A stretch of 64,000 nt of DNA from Hyaloscypha bicolor E (GCF_002865645.1 NW_020194628.1:2170001-2234000); one strand, 5' to 3'; shown: positions 21,355 through 32,456, counted from the first letter of the stretch. The notes: generated by a model not told the origin, from the sequence alone. Program-made: numbers and translations.

Positions 21355-22821
21355 ATGGTGGCACAACAAGCACCCAGGACCAATCGAGTGGTAAATAAGG
21401 AAAAGGAAGCAAAGAAAGCGCTCCTGACCAGGAAAGCCATTGACGGAAAAGCAACAGCCCTTAAGAAACAAGATAATGGAACCCAAAAGGCTGAAGCTAT
21501 CTTAGCCAAGATAGTGTTGCTTGAAAAAATTGAACAAAAAGAGAGAACTGAAGCCGTGTTGCAAGAGCTTGCAGAGCTTAACCAGAATCGCATGGAATAT
21601 GATATGGATATTGAGAAGGCGAAAAGTGAAGAAGTAGGCTTCGAGCAGGAAATTCTAGACGCTGATCAGATGGACATCTATGACGAGGTCGATCCGGACG
21701 AACCTTTAACGTCGACAGACAGGCTCCCGCCCCCCCTTTTCACAGTCAACCGCGATTTAGCAGCTCTTTTATCAGGAGCGAGTCTGAGTGGCGATGCAGA
21801 AAATCTAGACCTCGATGAAGGGTCCGGCTTGAGGCCGGCCCAACATCCTGTTGGCTACAAAGGTGGGATCTCGACGACAGCTATCGTCGGTGATTTCGAA
21901 GTCAAAAACTTCCCAATTTATAGACTCAGGACGGATATTGCGATTAACGACGACGAAGTGCCTAATATTATGGAACGGAGACGTGGAGGGAAAAACAAAC
22001 CTTTGAGCAAAGAAAAGTGGCGGAAAAAAGATATCAAGGCTATTAAAGGGATCGCCATAGCAGTTCCCTGTGAATATCCTGGAAAACCGGAAGATTTGGT
22101 TGCACAAATCAAACCTATTTCAGAAAAGAAAAAGATAAAATTGAAGAAAAATGGGAAGAAGGTTCCGAAACAGCCAGATGTGCAACTCCTTATTGAATGG
22201 CGGGAGCCATTGGTGGTGGAGACCCCGAGTGGACCCCAATCAGTTTCTACGAGTTGGGAAAGCAGATCAGGGTGTGGTAGAATCTGGAACAAAAAGATAG
22301 TACCAGATCTCATGTGTCGTTATGCAAAATTTCATGAAGTTAACTACAGGAGACATGGGGGTGAGCATGGATCAGAAGAACGGAGTATATCTCCGTTCGA
22401 GATCCCTTCCGCTGGGGTCACACCGGATCCCGATTCGGATACCGATTCCGATCTGGATTCTGAAGAAGAAATTGTGCTTGCGGAGGCGATGAAGAAAGCG
22501 AAGAAAGCGAAGAAAGCCGCAGAGAAGAAGGCGAAGGAGGAGGCGGAGAAGCCGAAGGAGGAGGTGGAGAAGCCGAAGGAGGAGGTGGAGAAGCCGAAGG
22601 AGAAGGTGGAGAAGCCGAAGGAGAAGGTGGAGAAGCCGAAGGAGAAGAAAGAGGGCGCTAGTGCATATGAGGATGGCATGGCAAAATTCGACTTAAAGTT
22701 CCGCATGGTGAGAAAGATAAATCAGGCGGTGGATTTGACATCAGAACAAGCGGGGGATTTCATTGACGCATATGACAGTTATTGGGCGAAGCAAGGAGCA
22801 AAGGTTATTTCACCAGTCTAA
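21355..22821 (+). CDS. Hypothetical lysine/glutamate-rich coiled-coil protein
   Basis: The start is the ATG at 21355 (MVAQQAPRTNRVVNKEKEAK); the frame is open a little further up but only from a TTG. It encodes 488 residues. Residues 1-100 are charged and likely coiled coil (LLEKIEQKERTEAVLQELAE). A more ordered middle part (about 175-330) holds YRLRTDIAINDDEVP, CEYPGKPEDLV and WESRSGCGRIWNKKIVPDL. An acidic patch follows (DPDSDTDSDLDSEEE), then a Lys/Ala run and five heptads of EKPKE(E/K)V. The end is again ordered. No family recognised; no signal peptide or membrane segment. Nuclear or cytoplasmic is a guess. Confidence 0.6.
   Translation: MVAQQAPRTNRVVNKEKEAKKALLTRKAIDGKATALKKQDNGTQKAEAILAKIVLLEKIEQKERTEAVLQELAELNQNRMEYDMDIEKAKSEEVGFEQEILDADQMDIYDEVDPDEPLTSTDRLPPPLFTVNRDLAALLSGASLSGDAENLDLDEGSGLRPAQHPVGYKGGISTTAIVGDFEVKNFPIYRLRTDIAINDDEVPNIMERRRGGKNKPLSKEKWRKKDIKAIKGIAIAVPCEYPGKPEDLVAQIKPISEKKKIKLKKNGKKVPKQPDVQLLIEWREPLVVETPSGPQSVSTSWESRSGCGRIWNKKIVPDLMCRYAKFHEVNYRRHGGEHGSEERSISPFEIPSAGVTPDPDSDTDSDLDSEEEIVLAEAMKKAKKAKKAAEKKAKEEAEKPKEEVEKPKEEVEKPKEKVEKPKEKVEKPKEKKEGASAYEDGMAKFDLKFRMVRKINQAVDLTSEQAGDFIDAYDSYWAKQGAKVISPV
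22540..22650 (+). repeat. 21-bp in-frame tandem repeat
   Basis: About five units of GAGAAGCCGAAGGAGGAGGT-like sequence encode EKPKEEV / EKPKEKV in the gene at 21355. Units are nearly identical, so copy number probably varies. Confidence 0.75.
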
Positions 22822-23151
22822 CAATCAGTTTCCTTTTCGCGTTTGATTCTAGCCGCTGGGAGGTTGAATCGAAGTTGCAGGTATATTTCATTTTACCTTA
22901 ATCACTAATTCTCTTTCCCCTGATCTACGTTTCTTATGGGGTTTTATCATTTTTAGTCTATCTTTAATCTCTTTCAACTATTTTGAGAATGTTCATATAA
23001 ATAGAACTTTATTTTCAGAATTCAGATAACGCTGATATGTGAAACAAAGGGAGCCATTTTTGACACAGGCAGCATATTTTGCCTCCATTCTCTAGTACCT
23101 AAGCAATGACTTCACCGAAAAGCACACTCCTATCATTCTAAACAATTGCCC
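22822..23151. promoter_or_regulatory. Upstream region of the ferric reductase
   Basis: About 330 bp between the two plus-strand genes, T-rich. No operator was identified; GATA-type iron-response sites were not evident by eye. Confidence 0.35.
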
Positions 23152-25131
23152 ATGGATATCGCTACCCTAGGATATGCCATTGCGGCAGGCGGCACTCTAC
23201 TCGTCCTTGTTCTTGTCAATTTCCTTCCTCTCCTTCCTCGACCTATTTCATTTGCACGACCATTCTTCCGTCGAGCCTCAAGGATCTTGAGATATCGTTA
23301 CCTTGTTGACCGACATCGGTTTTTAGGTCCATGGACTTTTGCAGACGTAATCATTCAGGTGATGTACATTGGTATCAACTCTTTCTGCCTCGGCTTCCGA
23401 GTCCCTAGCATTGCAGCGGCTGGCATACGAGCTGGCAACCTCTCCATGCTCACCTTGATTCTGCTGTTTCTCGGCCCACATCTTAGCTTTCTGGCCGATA
23501 TCATTGGCGTCTCCCTGAGTACTTTTCAGCAGATTCATCGTTCCGCTGGCTTGATGTCCCTAGGGCTCGTCGTCTTTCACACCCTCGTTATATTTGCCTC
23601 CCGGACAGCCTTTGCTGTCCAGGGGAGAAAAAACAAATTTGCGATAGTAGTGAGTGCTCAATAGCACCTAATCTTTCTCGAGTCAACTAACCACTCCAGG
23701 CTGGATCGGCCCTCGGTTTCATTGTCATCCTCTCTTGGCCTCCTCTCCGTAAACGTTTCTACGAAGTCTTCCTCCGCTTGCATCAGCTTCTGTCAGCCAT
23801 TATTGCAGCCTCCATTCTGCTACATGTTCCTCCGACTCTCCTCCCTCAAATGTACTTCTACATCGCTACTGCTGGGACTTTCGTCGTGACCCTCACACTT
23901 GAGGCTTGGATCTGGCTGTTCCGCAATGGGGTGCTTGCAAATAAGATGCCAACAGTTGGAGAGATCTTCATATATCCAGAGGGGGATAAGAAAAGCCCGT
24001 TCCAAATGACGATCTGGCTAGAAAAACCACTAGAAATCAAGCCTCCACAGCATATCAATATTTGGATACCCTCACTTGGTATTCGGTACCTCCTGCAGAG
24101 TCATCCTTTCATAGTCACTTCCTGGACCGGCAAGAAGCCGACAAGCTTAGAGCTCTTGATCGAGCCTCGCCATGGGTTGACTAGAAGGCTCCAATCCTTA
24201 GCGGTCCCCAAGATCGGATACACAGGTGGGTTAGGTCGAGTGCTATTCACTGGGCCACATGGAATCTCCGTTCCGGTCGACCAATATGAATACGTTTTTA
24301 TGGTCGCCAGTGGTTATGGAATCATACCCCACTTACCCCTTTTAGAGCGACTCGTTCAAGGAGCACTCGCTCATGAAGTTCGAGCTCGCCGAATCCGTTT
24401 GGTCTGGGAGCTTGAAGATATAGGTAAGTCTTAACATGAGTGTACGGCCCTTTCTCACCAAAAATTATAGAGCTATTCAAGGTAGTGTCTCCGCTACTTA
24501 ATTGGGTCTTGTCAGAAGATCGGAAACTCGGGAGCAATTGCGTAAGTTGCATGCCTCTTTTCTTGCCCTCAACTGCTAAATCAATTAGACCCTTGTAATA
24601 TCGCTTTATTCAATGAAATTAAAAGCTGGCCCGCTTGGCAGCGGCAAGCGAGCAAAGATATTTAATCAAACTATTCCTCTTGGATCTATACTTATAGGTG
24701 AGGTAGCGGAGATTAACAAGAGAAATAATCAGAAAATGAAAACGGCAGATACAGAAGCCGTGGATGCGGAAGCGATAGAATTGGATGCGATAAAAGAAAT
24801 GGATACAGTAAAGGAAATGGAAAAGAGAAGAGCCAAGGAAATATCAGAGGGGCGACTAGATATTGTGGCAAACCAGGAACGACGAGATATTATATCAAAC
24901 CAGGAACGACTAAATAAAGAGAGCATCCTCCAGCCTGAGTTACCCGTCTATATAAGAACACCCAGAATGCTCATTACAGGTAATAGTATGCCTGCATCCA
25001 AACTCCGTTCTATGTACTAATGATTTGAAGTCTCTGCGTCGGAACAGCTTCGGGATGAGCTAAAGTCGGTTGTACAAGCTCCTCTTAATCATATTTCTTT
25101 AGTAGAGCTAGATTATCAGCCTTCAAATTAG
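23152..25131 (+). CDS. Ferric reductase-like transmembrane NADPH oxidoreductase
   Basis: Reduces ferric iron or another metal at the membrane, passing electrons from NADPH through FAD and two haems. CDS join(23152..23649,23700..24423,24471..24541,24589..24979,25031..25131), 594 residues; all four introns are 47-51 nt with GT...AG ends and are in phase. The start is the ATG after the TTG (MDIATLGYAIAAGG). The N-terminal half is a multi-helix membrane domain with paired haem-ligand His in QQIHRSAGLMSLGLVVFHT and RLHQLLSAIIAASILLHVP. HPFIVTSW is the FAD-binding motif, VASGYGIIPHLPLLERL the first NADPH motif, and the protein ends LVELDYQPSN, typical of the family. Unusual: a charged insert of about 65 residues (KMKTADTEAVDAEAIELDA...) between the NADPH motifs. 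Complete and probably active. Confidence 0.88.
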
Positions 25132-25356
25132 CGTTCCTAGATATGAAAGCTCTTACTTAACTAAGTCATATCTAGTATGCAAATATTCTTAGCATTTTCT
25201 TCCACTTTGATAACGTTTCAAAAATAAGTGGGGCCGGTGCATGCCTCCGATAAGGTCCGCCAAAATCTGCTGATGGGAGCCAAAAGCGGATGGCTTGCGG
25301 CTGGCTTACGGGCGATAGCTTAAAACGCGGGGTCACCCCACACTATCGAACATTGA

Positions 25357-28243
25357 ATGTCCCCCCTACCTGAGAATCCAAAATCCGAAAACATGGCACC
25401 ACAACCGGTTGATCTAAATACTTTGCTAGACTATGATGCACATATTGCGCTGTTCCCACTGATAAAGGCATTGCGCGAAAAGAAAAACATTATCGTTATT
25501 GCAGGAGCCGGAATTTCAGCTTCCGCAGGGAGTATATAGCTCTTCCCCCTCATGTCTCTTTCGAATGCTGAATGAATTAGTCCCTACCTTCGAAACGGAG
25601 TCAAAAAAACGGCGTGATTTGTTTAGAGCGAGCACATATAATACAGACGCAGGAACGGCGAGTTTCAATGGGGTGCTGTGCGATATGTATCACTTGATAG
25701 AACGTGCCAGCCCAACTCAGACTCACCTGGTAATTGCTGCCCTTGCTAAAGAACGCCGACTACTACGCTTATATACTCAAAATATTGATGGAATAGACAC
25801 GCGACAGCCACTGATGGAAACCGACATCCCCTTGCTTCGCAATGGCCCTTGGCCGCAGACAGTTCAGCTGCACGGGGACTTGAGGACCATTCATTGCCTC
25901 AAGGATCCCACTCACTTGGCTCCCTTCCGCCCAGAGCTTTTTGACAAAGGGTCCCAACCAGGCTGCGCTAAGTGCGAAAAACTTGAAGAGGAGAATGGGG
26001 CCAAAAACGAGGACGAAAGAAGAAGAAGGAGAGGAATTTCCCTCGTAAGACCCAGAATTTGCCTATATGAGGATGATCATTATATAGATATGGATGCGAT
26101 AAGCAATGTCCAAGCCGCAGACTACAGAATGAAGGTTGGTGCGGTCATCGTGGTGGGAACCGCTCTTAAAGTGCCAGGAGCAAAGCGGTTTACACAGAAC
26201 ATATGTCGCATAGCACGTAACTGTGGTGGATTCACAGCCTGGATCAATCTCAAGCCTCCACCTAAAGATCTCGACTGCTTGGACCTAGCCATTAAAGGAG
26301 ATTGCGAGACTGTGGCCAAGCACGTATCGATTTGGTGGCTGATGGGCCCTGATGTTTTGAGCGACTTTCACATACAAGAATTGCAGAAGAAGTGGAGGAT
26401 GCTAATTATTGGTAGGTCGCCAGAGGCGGTACTGGAACGAGTATTTCCAACAATTGATGGCACATCTCTTTCCAAAATTCTGCAGCAGGAAGAAAATAGG
26501 GCGCGGGTCCTTGGCATTAAAAAGGACGGACAGCCAGTCTTCGTCCTTGCGGAGGGTTCCCAACGGTCTGGCATATATACCAACGGAGCTAACGGTCACA
26601 GCACCGAAGCAGCATCTGGAGATGCGTTCACCGCACCTCCACCGCCGCAAAGCTCAGACACCTTTCCGAAACTTCCAGACTGCTGGGAGACGGAGATGTT
26701 GAAGAGGCTGAGCGAGGTCGAGGTCGAGGTCCAAGAGATCAAGACTCAAGGGGTCGTTGTTCAAGTCCACACGAGCTCGTCTGTCATCACTACAGTTACC
26801 GACTTAGGTTATGAGGCCAAGCCTAAAGAGTCACTCTGGCGCCTAAAGCCCGGAGAATATCTTAACGATGAGGTTATGAACGCGTATCTCGAGCTCCTTC
26901 CAGGGTTTAATGCGACTGCAGGTCATTCTATCCAAAGAACCTTTATTTTGGATATGAAGCCCGATCAACCAATGAAGGTACTTCGTAGGCTCATTAGAAC
27001 TAATACATATTCTATTTATATCCCAGTGAATAAAGACCTCCACTGGACTTTCGCTACTATAACAAAGACGAAAGATACTCCGGTAAGTTGGACGTATTAC
27101 GATAGCCTTGGCGGAGAGCCCCTTCCAAAGTTGCTCGCCTGGATTCACAGAGTGTTTCCCGGGATAAAGGAAATGACCGCCACACCCATGCCGAAGCAGG
27201 GGAACTTCGTTGACTGCGGTCTCTTTGTCCTCCTGGGCATTCGCCTGCTGTCAGCTGGCCGACGATACTCCCAAGCACAAAGTGACGATATTATTCCGAA
27301 GTTCAGGCAAAGGGTCTTAGCCGAGCTCTTAGCTTGCACTCTCGACCCTACGAGAAGTCAGCTTGACGAATTCAAAGACTGCGAGGCACTAGCAAGCAGA
27401 ATCCCCAACCCTTCAGATAAAGTTGGCGCTAAGAGCATGTCTGGAGCTCGCCGTGGTCCAAGTCATCAACGTGTATTGCCGTGCTCTGTTATAGAGATAT
27501 TCGACTCGTCGGATTCGCCTGGTGAATCCGAAGAGGAAATTGCCCAAATGAACCCACCGAAAGGAAAAGTTTCCCAGCAAAAGAAGAAGGAGAACCCCGA
27601 GCAGGTTGCAGCTAGATTCGGAGAAGAGGCACTAATAATCAATGTATTGAGAGAGGCAGTAGCAATCGAACGGGCCTCTCAAAAGGGAGCCGGGAACTCC
27701 AAAATGGAGAATATTCAGCTTTCGGATTTGTGGTTTATGATTAGTACAGAGAAGCGGGCTCTAAAACAACGTCATGTACACTACGAGTTCTCACGCCAAT
27801 TCTGGGCGGAGGTTGCGCGGCTTAGCAGCCGCCCGCATCAACGTCGTCAAGTACCTAAAGCCGTCATCCCCAAGCTAATGAGCAAGCTTGAAATTACTAA
27901 TGGGACGAGCTGGAAATACGTTTTACGACGGGCACGGAGAGGATCAGTTTGGATTGAATTGGCGGATATTTTTAAGAACGATTTGGAAGATCCCAGCGTT
28001 GTACTGTCCGCCATCTCGGACGCAACATACACATTGGAAGCCATGACATTAACTAATCGAAAAGTGTTATTCGACACAATTCGGTCCAGGATAGAAGAAC
28101 CAGGGAACGAGATTCTGCAAAGACTCAAGACTGCCAGTGCTTTGTATACGGCGGTGATACACAATTCCTTGCCTGGGGATCTCCCAATAGAGTCTGGTGA
28201 CGAACATCTACCCTTTAAAGATAAGGTCAGCTGTGGAAGATAA
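25357..28243 (+). CDS. Sirtuin (SIR2) fused to a Ulp1/C48 SUMO protease
   Basis: CDS join(25357..25531,25581..28243), 945 residues. The 49-nt intron restores the sirtuin motif GAGISASAGIPTF across the join (residues 50-62). Sirtuin part about 30-300: TQNIDG near 124, catalytic His in QLHGDL near 156, VVGTALKVPGAKRF and AWINLKPPP. The zinc site looks weakened: one Cys at TIHC and a pair in GCAKC, so one of four Cys seems missing. A low-complexity linker (about 360-450) leads to a C48 domain, with LNDEVMNAYLELLP, catalytic H546 (DLHWTF), D566 (YYDSLGG), Q598 and C604 (NFVDCGLF), all present. Residues 620-945 match nothing I know. Expected roles are NAD-dependent deacylation and SUMO or SUMO-like cleavage, perhaps in the nucleus. 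The joining of both in one chain is the striking feature. Confidence 0.88.
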
Positions 28244-29105
28244 TTAGTCACCAATTCAGTGAATTAAGCATCGCTTATTATTTAGTTAATTCTTTTAACG
28301 GGATCCATTTCTAGACACTTGTGGCTGTGCACCCCTGGCTAGTTATTCGCTACCCCTACCTCGTCCAAAATGAGCCTTTCCTGTCCCTCTTTCCCCGAGT
28401 TAGGCGTGGAAATATGGGTCAACAGCCTTGCGGACGTTTTGGGAAATCTGGTATGGTGGTGTTGTATTTGAGGGTGGCAACTACAATCTGTGGTTGCGAG
28501 GCATGTAGAATGATAATATTTCTCCTTGCTACTAAACATAACGATCTCGCGAACAAAGACGAAAGCATGTCTCCTCTGAAAAGTCCACGCCACCGCGGCC
28601 TACTTACCCGACGCAGTACTATTATGTGCCGGGGCGGGCTTAGGCTGCTTTGTCTCCCAGTCTCAACTCTCCACTCCCTCGCCAGCTCACGACATCCTAC
28701 CCGTGTGTGTGTCCGTTCATCTGCGCGGTGCACAGCCGTCTCGTACAGTTACTTGGGGCACGCGGGGTCGTTGCAGTGCCATGCTTACCGACGGGCGCTG
28801 CACAGGTCAGCGTTGTCCCGCATCGGCGTCGCTGTTCGTGAGATAGTCGAGGGGAGTAGATAAGTCGGTAGCCCAAACCCCCTACTTTTCAAACTCCGGA
28901 ACGTCATGCTGAGTAGCAAGAATTGCCTCCAAAACAGGTCCATAAACAGACACCATGTCAAAACCCAAAGGAATATCATCAACAAACAACCACACGCTTT
29001 CTTCCACTTGCCACATACATGTTGTGAGGCCGAGCACAGTCGACTTGCTCACAGCAGCTCCTCTATCTCGAAGCTGAGCAGAGGCCGCATGACGAAGCAC
29101 CATCC
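28244..29105. other. Repeat-bearing intergenic stretch
   Basis: No gene supported. It holds a reversed ~100-bp repeat module (28259..28340) and a segment (28700-28870) resembling 9230-9420 near the intact pogo element. Confidence 0.4.
28259..28340 (-). repeat. ~100-bp repeat module, reversed copy
   Basis: Reads TTTTAACGGGATCCATTTCT then ACACTTGTGGCTGTGCACCC, the inverse of 15242..15344. The outer TACAGTAGAAGGC end is lost in this copy. Confidence 0.55.
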
Positions 29106-29109
29106 AGAG

Positions 29110-29746
29110 AGTATCGACCTCTACCACAATAAACCCAACAGACGTAGAACCGCAAACGCCTGTGACGCCAGTATCAGCAGAGTCTTTTATGTTACTGCAG
29201 ACCCTGATTTTCCAACGGGATGCTCATGCGCTCGATGAAACGAGCAAACAGAACCTAGCGAGGCACTTACAGAAACGTAACAAAGCTTTCCAGAAATCCT
29301 CTGCTCTAGGCATCCTCCAAGAGGACCGAATTCAATTCCTGACCACAATCAACAAAGCCAAAGTTCGACGAGCGACCAAGTCATTGGTACTAGGGAAGGC
29401 GAAGGTCATGAGCTATAAGGACCTTGAGGAAGTACGAGTGAAGCATGCTGAAAAAGATGCTGCTAAAGAAACCAAAGGTAAGGGTAAACGGGGTCGGAAG
29501 CGCCAAAGTGCCACGCCAGAGGCAGAGGAAGCCACCGCAGATAAGGTCAAACGGGGGTGGAAGTGCAAAAGTACTGTACTAGAGGCAGAGGCAGTGGCAG
29601 AGGAGCTAGAGCCAGAACCAAATCCCAAGATGGCGCGGACGAGCAAAGCGCCAGCACCATCGAGAGCCTCAGTGTCGGAAACACCGATTGCGGAAGATGA
29701 GATTGTGCCAGAACCATGGAGAGCCCTAGTAGCGAAGATATGGTAG
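29110..29746 (+). pseudogene. C-terminal remnant of a pogo-type transposase
   Basis: Matches the tail of the transposase at 7201: PQTPVTPVSAESF against VQTPVTPVTPVSAEGL, then KAKVRRATKSLVLGKAKVMS against EAKVRRSTKPVVLGKGKAKV and GKGKRGRKRQ against KSKGKRGRKRK. It ends EPWRALVAKIW against APWRAPVARMY. The DNA-binding and DDE core are absent, so it is a 5'-truncated, inactive copy of a relative. Confidence 0.75.
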
Positions 29747-29749
29747 TAG

Positions 29750-30695
29750 AGGCCAACATTGCCATTTGAACATGTAATAGAGGATCGATAAGTCTGAGGC
29801 AAGCTCAAGCTGGCTTCACAACCTGGTTGCTGCATAGTAACTTAGATTCAATATTTAGTCTTCGTCGGTTTTTGACAGAAGCGGTTATAACCAGCCTTTG
29901 ACGTTCCTCTACCGTGCTTGCTCCGTAATGCATATGCCGAATGGCTTGTAATGGCCGATGCCTGCCATTGTCATGCCCGCCGTTTATCGTACGCTCTTCA
30001 TTGTGCCACCTTCATTGTGCCACCTTCATTGTGCCGTCGTTATATGTTGTAGGTAGTATCGCCGTTGGTCGTCGGAGCTCAGCTGTGCTCGCTATCGTTG
30101 CCACATTGTCACCAGGTCATCGCAGTCTGGCGTGCTGATACCGTACTCCTTTCGGCACTCCTGCTGTCATCATTAAGGTCATCTTTGAATTCGTCAGTAA
30201 TCTTGCAAGAGAGCGGGATACCCTAACCCTTGGAGGCCCGGGCTAAGAATCAAAGCGGTTCGTCGTTTCAAGCGGAGTACGAAGCAGGTTGAGTGAAGAG
30301 CCAGAAGAGATAGGTGGGAATCGAAAAGCTGGAAGTGACAAGCCGGAAAGTGATGGTTGCTGCCTACCACTTTCGGCTGGTCGGAGGATGTCGGGAAACG
30401 GGGATTTCCGGTAAGATCCACCCTCCTCAGCCACAAGCGCCGCATCCACAATTTTAGCAGCCACAGGTATTACAGTCTCCAGAGATTACAGTAACCACGA
30501 CATAGTTTACCAGGGTCCTTGCTCGCTTAATTAGAGGAGGTATTAGCCCATGTGGCGACGTTGCATGAAATGGCACGCCTCGGCCGCCACAATCGTGGTA
30601 ATATCTTTTCAGCCTTATAGTAACACCTAGATATCGCATCTATCCGTTCTATATCTTTAAAAGCTCGAAAAAGCTTAATAGTGGTGTCGTACGTC
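29750..30695. other. Intergenic stretch
   Basis: No gene supported. A triplet repeat of CATTGTGCCACCTT lies near 29998-30035. The rest shows no feature I recognise. Confidence 0.4.
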
Positions 30696-30931
30696 GAGGG
30701 GTCCTGTTATAGTATAAAAGGAGGCTCTCTATAGATTCAAGGGGGCGGCGACGATACATTCATAATTTTCGGAACTAATAGGTGAGGAGTGTTTAGGGGA
30801 AGTATATAATGCACTGAAATAAAAGTGAATAGAAAATATAACACGTTCACAGATTTGAAGTCACTTGAACTTGAAGTACCTACGATTTGTCTCGTTACAG
30901 GGTGCGTCTCGGCACGCAGGGATAGACGTTA
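30696..30931 (+). repeat. Left arm of a ~230-bp inverted repeat pair
   Basis: The arm includes AGTATAAAAGGAGGC, GGCGGCGACGATACATTC, ATTTTCGGAACTAATAGGTG and ends GGCACGCAGGGATAGACGTT. Its inverse lies at 32550..32780 with scattered differences. It is homologous to the 3' part of the ~380-bp element. Confidence 0.65.
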
Positions 30932-31664
30932 GTAATAAAATAATGCGAATAGTTAAAAATAAGAGGCTCTAAAGATTAATATATTAAGAGTTTATATACT
31001 ACTTTTATATATTAACTAAAAAACAATCTTCTTTAAACTAGTTCATTTCTTCCTAACTTATTTGAGATAAAATATAATCTATATATAATGTAATAATTAG
31101 GTTATTGGGCGGAGAATACAGGAACTTGGCAGAAATATACTCTTACTAGCTTATTTTTTAATACTTTAATATTGGGCTAAGAGAAATTAGACCAAGTAAT
31201 TTCTATTAGAAAGAAGAAGTAATTATTTATAATTCCGGTTCTTTTGCCTCTTTCTTTTATATTCTTTTATACTGCTTTTTCTTATATTTGCCAGATATAA
31301 TATAGGTACTTTAGCAAATTATTTACTTTCTCAAATATTAAAGTTACAGTAGAAGGCGAATTGGGTATCGCTAGATTTTTAGTTACTTATTTTTAGCGGG
31401 GTCCATTTCCAGACACGTGTGGCTGTGCACCTTGCTCGGTTTGTACCCAAAAGGTACCACAACTAATTATTAGCGCAGAGCGGAGCTAATTCTTGCTTTT
31501 ATTTCAGAAGATCACTCCACCGATAAGAAGCTCAATCAGCAAGATTGCCAGTTACTTTTCGTGTCTGGAGCCAATTCTAGGAGCTTTCTGGTAGGTACCA
31601 TTTTAGGACCTCCTGGGCATTATTATAAATATTAACAAGTAAGCTTTATGGACAGACCTCGACC
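30932..31664. other. AT-rich flank of the F-box-like gene
   Basis: Very AT-rich to 31340 and probably RIP-degraded. Then a reversed ~100-bp module (31344..31446) and the promoter of the gene at 31665. Confidence 0.4.
31344..31446 (-). repeat. ~100-bp repeat module, reversed copy
   Basis: Reads TACAGTAGAAGGCGAATTGG, GCGGGGTCCATTTCCAGACA and ends GTTTGTAC. It retains both ends of the module. Confidence 0.6.
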
Positions 31665-32456
31665 ATGGCTTCTAGCAAAGCGGAACTAGTTCCTCACGAG
31701 CTTTTGCTTCGATTTCAACATTTTCTCCCACTACTCGAGAAATATTTAATAGTGGACGCATGGAGAAAATGGCACCCTACAAAAGAAGAGGAGCATAGTG
31801 CCGCGTGGAGTGGTATTTTCAAGGATAACCATTGGCTTTCTGCTACGGTAGACAAAGGTTTAAATCCTGCTCTAGTAGGGTGTGATCTATATCGATATGT
31901 TCAGAGGAGTTTTTTTCATAACAAGAACCAACCGACCAACCTGGCCCTTGTTCTCGGATTTGATGGAGAAGGCGGAAGGGACAAGCCTGACATGGATGGC
32001 TTATTAACGGTTTTTTGGTCGTCCCTTCGTGAACATATAACAAAAGATAGGGAGCTTTTCTTTCCAGAGACCGGACTTACACTTAATTTTGGAGACGCTG
32101 TGTATAATCACTATAATACCTATATAAACACTCCACGAAAACTAGTACACCGAGGCTTAACTGGATTCCACTCGGCCTATCTCTACTGGAAGGATAATGG
32201 ATATAAAATTCGGGCAATTGGACCGAAAAACGTCCTAGGAATTACAGAATGGGGGCACAAACGCGTGGATAGGGCTCTTGGCCTGGAATGGAATCACCTT
32301 CCGAGTAATATATCAAGACAGCACTACTTCGTTGCGAATGATGGAACTGAATTGAAGTTAGAGCCACTTTGCTATACGGATAGATCCGGTATAACTGGAT
32401 GGAAATGGAATGATGAGGCGGAGTACTTTAAATATCCTCAAAATCGCTCTATCTAA
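31665..32456 (+). CDS. Member of the F-box-like expanded family (within inverted repeats)
   Basis: A 263-residue single-exon protein, MASSKAELVPHELLLRFQHF. It shares every family block with 12504..13262: EEHSAAWSGIFKDNHWLSA, NPALVGCDLYRYV, FFPETGLTLNFGDA, SAYLYWKDNGYKIRAIGPK, and GLEWNHLPSNISRQHYF, so the two are close paralogues. The F-box-like start is shorter here. The gene lies between the arms 30696..30931 and 32550..32780, so it may have been carried as cargo. The frame is clean, with no sign of RIP within it. Function unknown; protein-protein adaptor is a guess. Confidence 0.65.
   Translation: MASSKAELVPHELLLRFQHFLPLLEKYLIVDAWRKWHPTKEEEHSAAWSGIFKDNHWLSATVDKGLNPALVGCDLYRYVQRSFFHNKNQPTNLALVLGFDGEGGRDKPDMDGLLTVFWSSLREHITKDRELFFPETGLTLNFGDAVYNHYNTYINTPRKLVHRGLTGFHSAYLYWKDNGYKIRAIGPKNVLGITEWGHKRVDRALGLEWNHLPSNISRQHYFVANDGTELKLEPLCYTDRSGITGWKWNDEAEYFKYPQNRSI

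Noticed and set aside
22344..22706. Minus-strand ORF with FSFGFSTSSFGF repeats
   Set aside because: Antisense of the EKPKEEV repeat in the plus-strand gene.
25532..25580. Apparent truncation of the sirtuin after GAGISASAG
   Set aside because: It is an intron of 49 nt; joining it gives the canonical SAGIP continuation and keeps the downstream frame.
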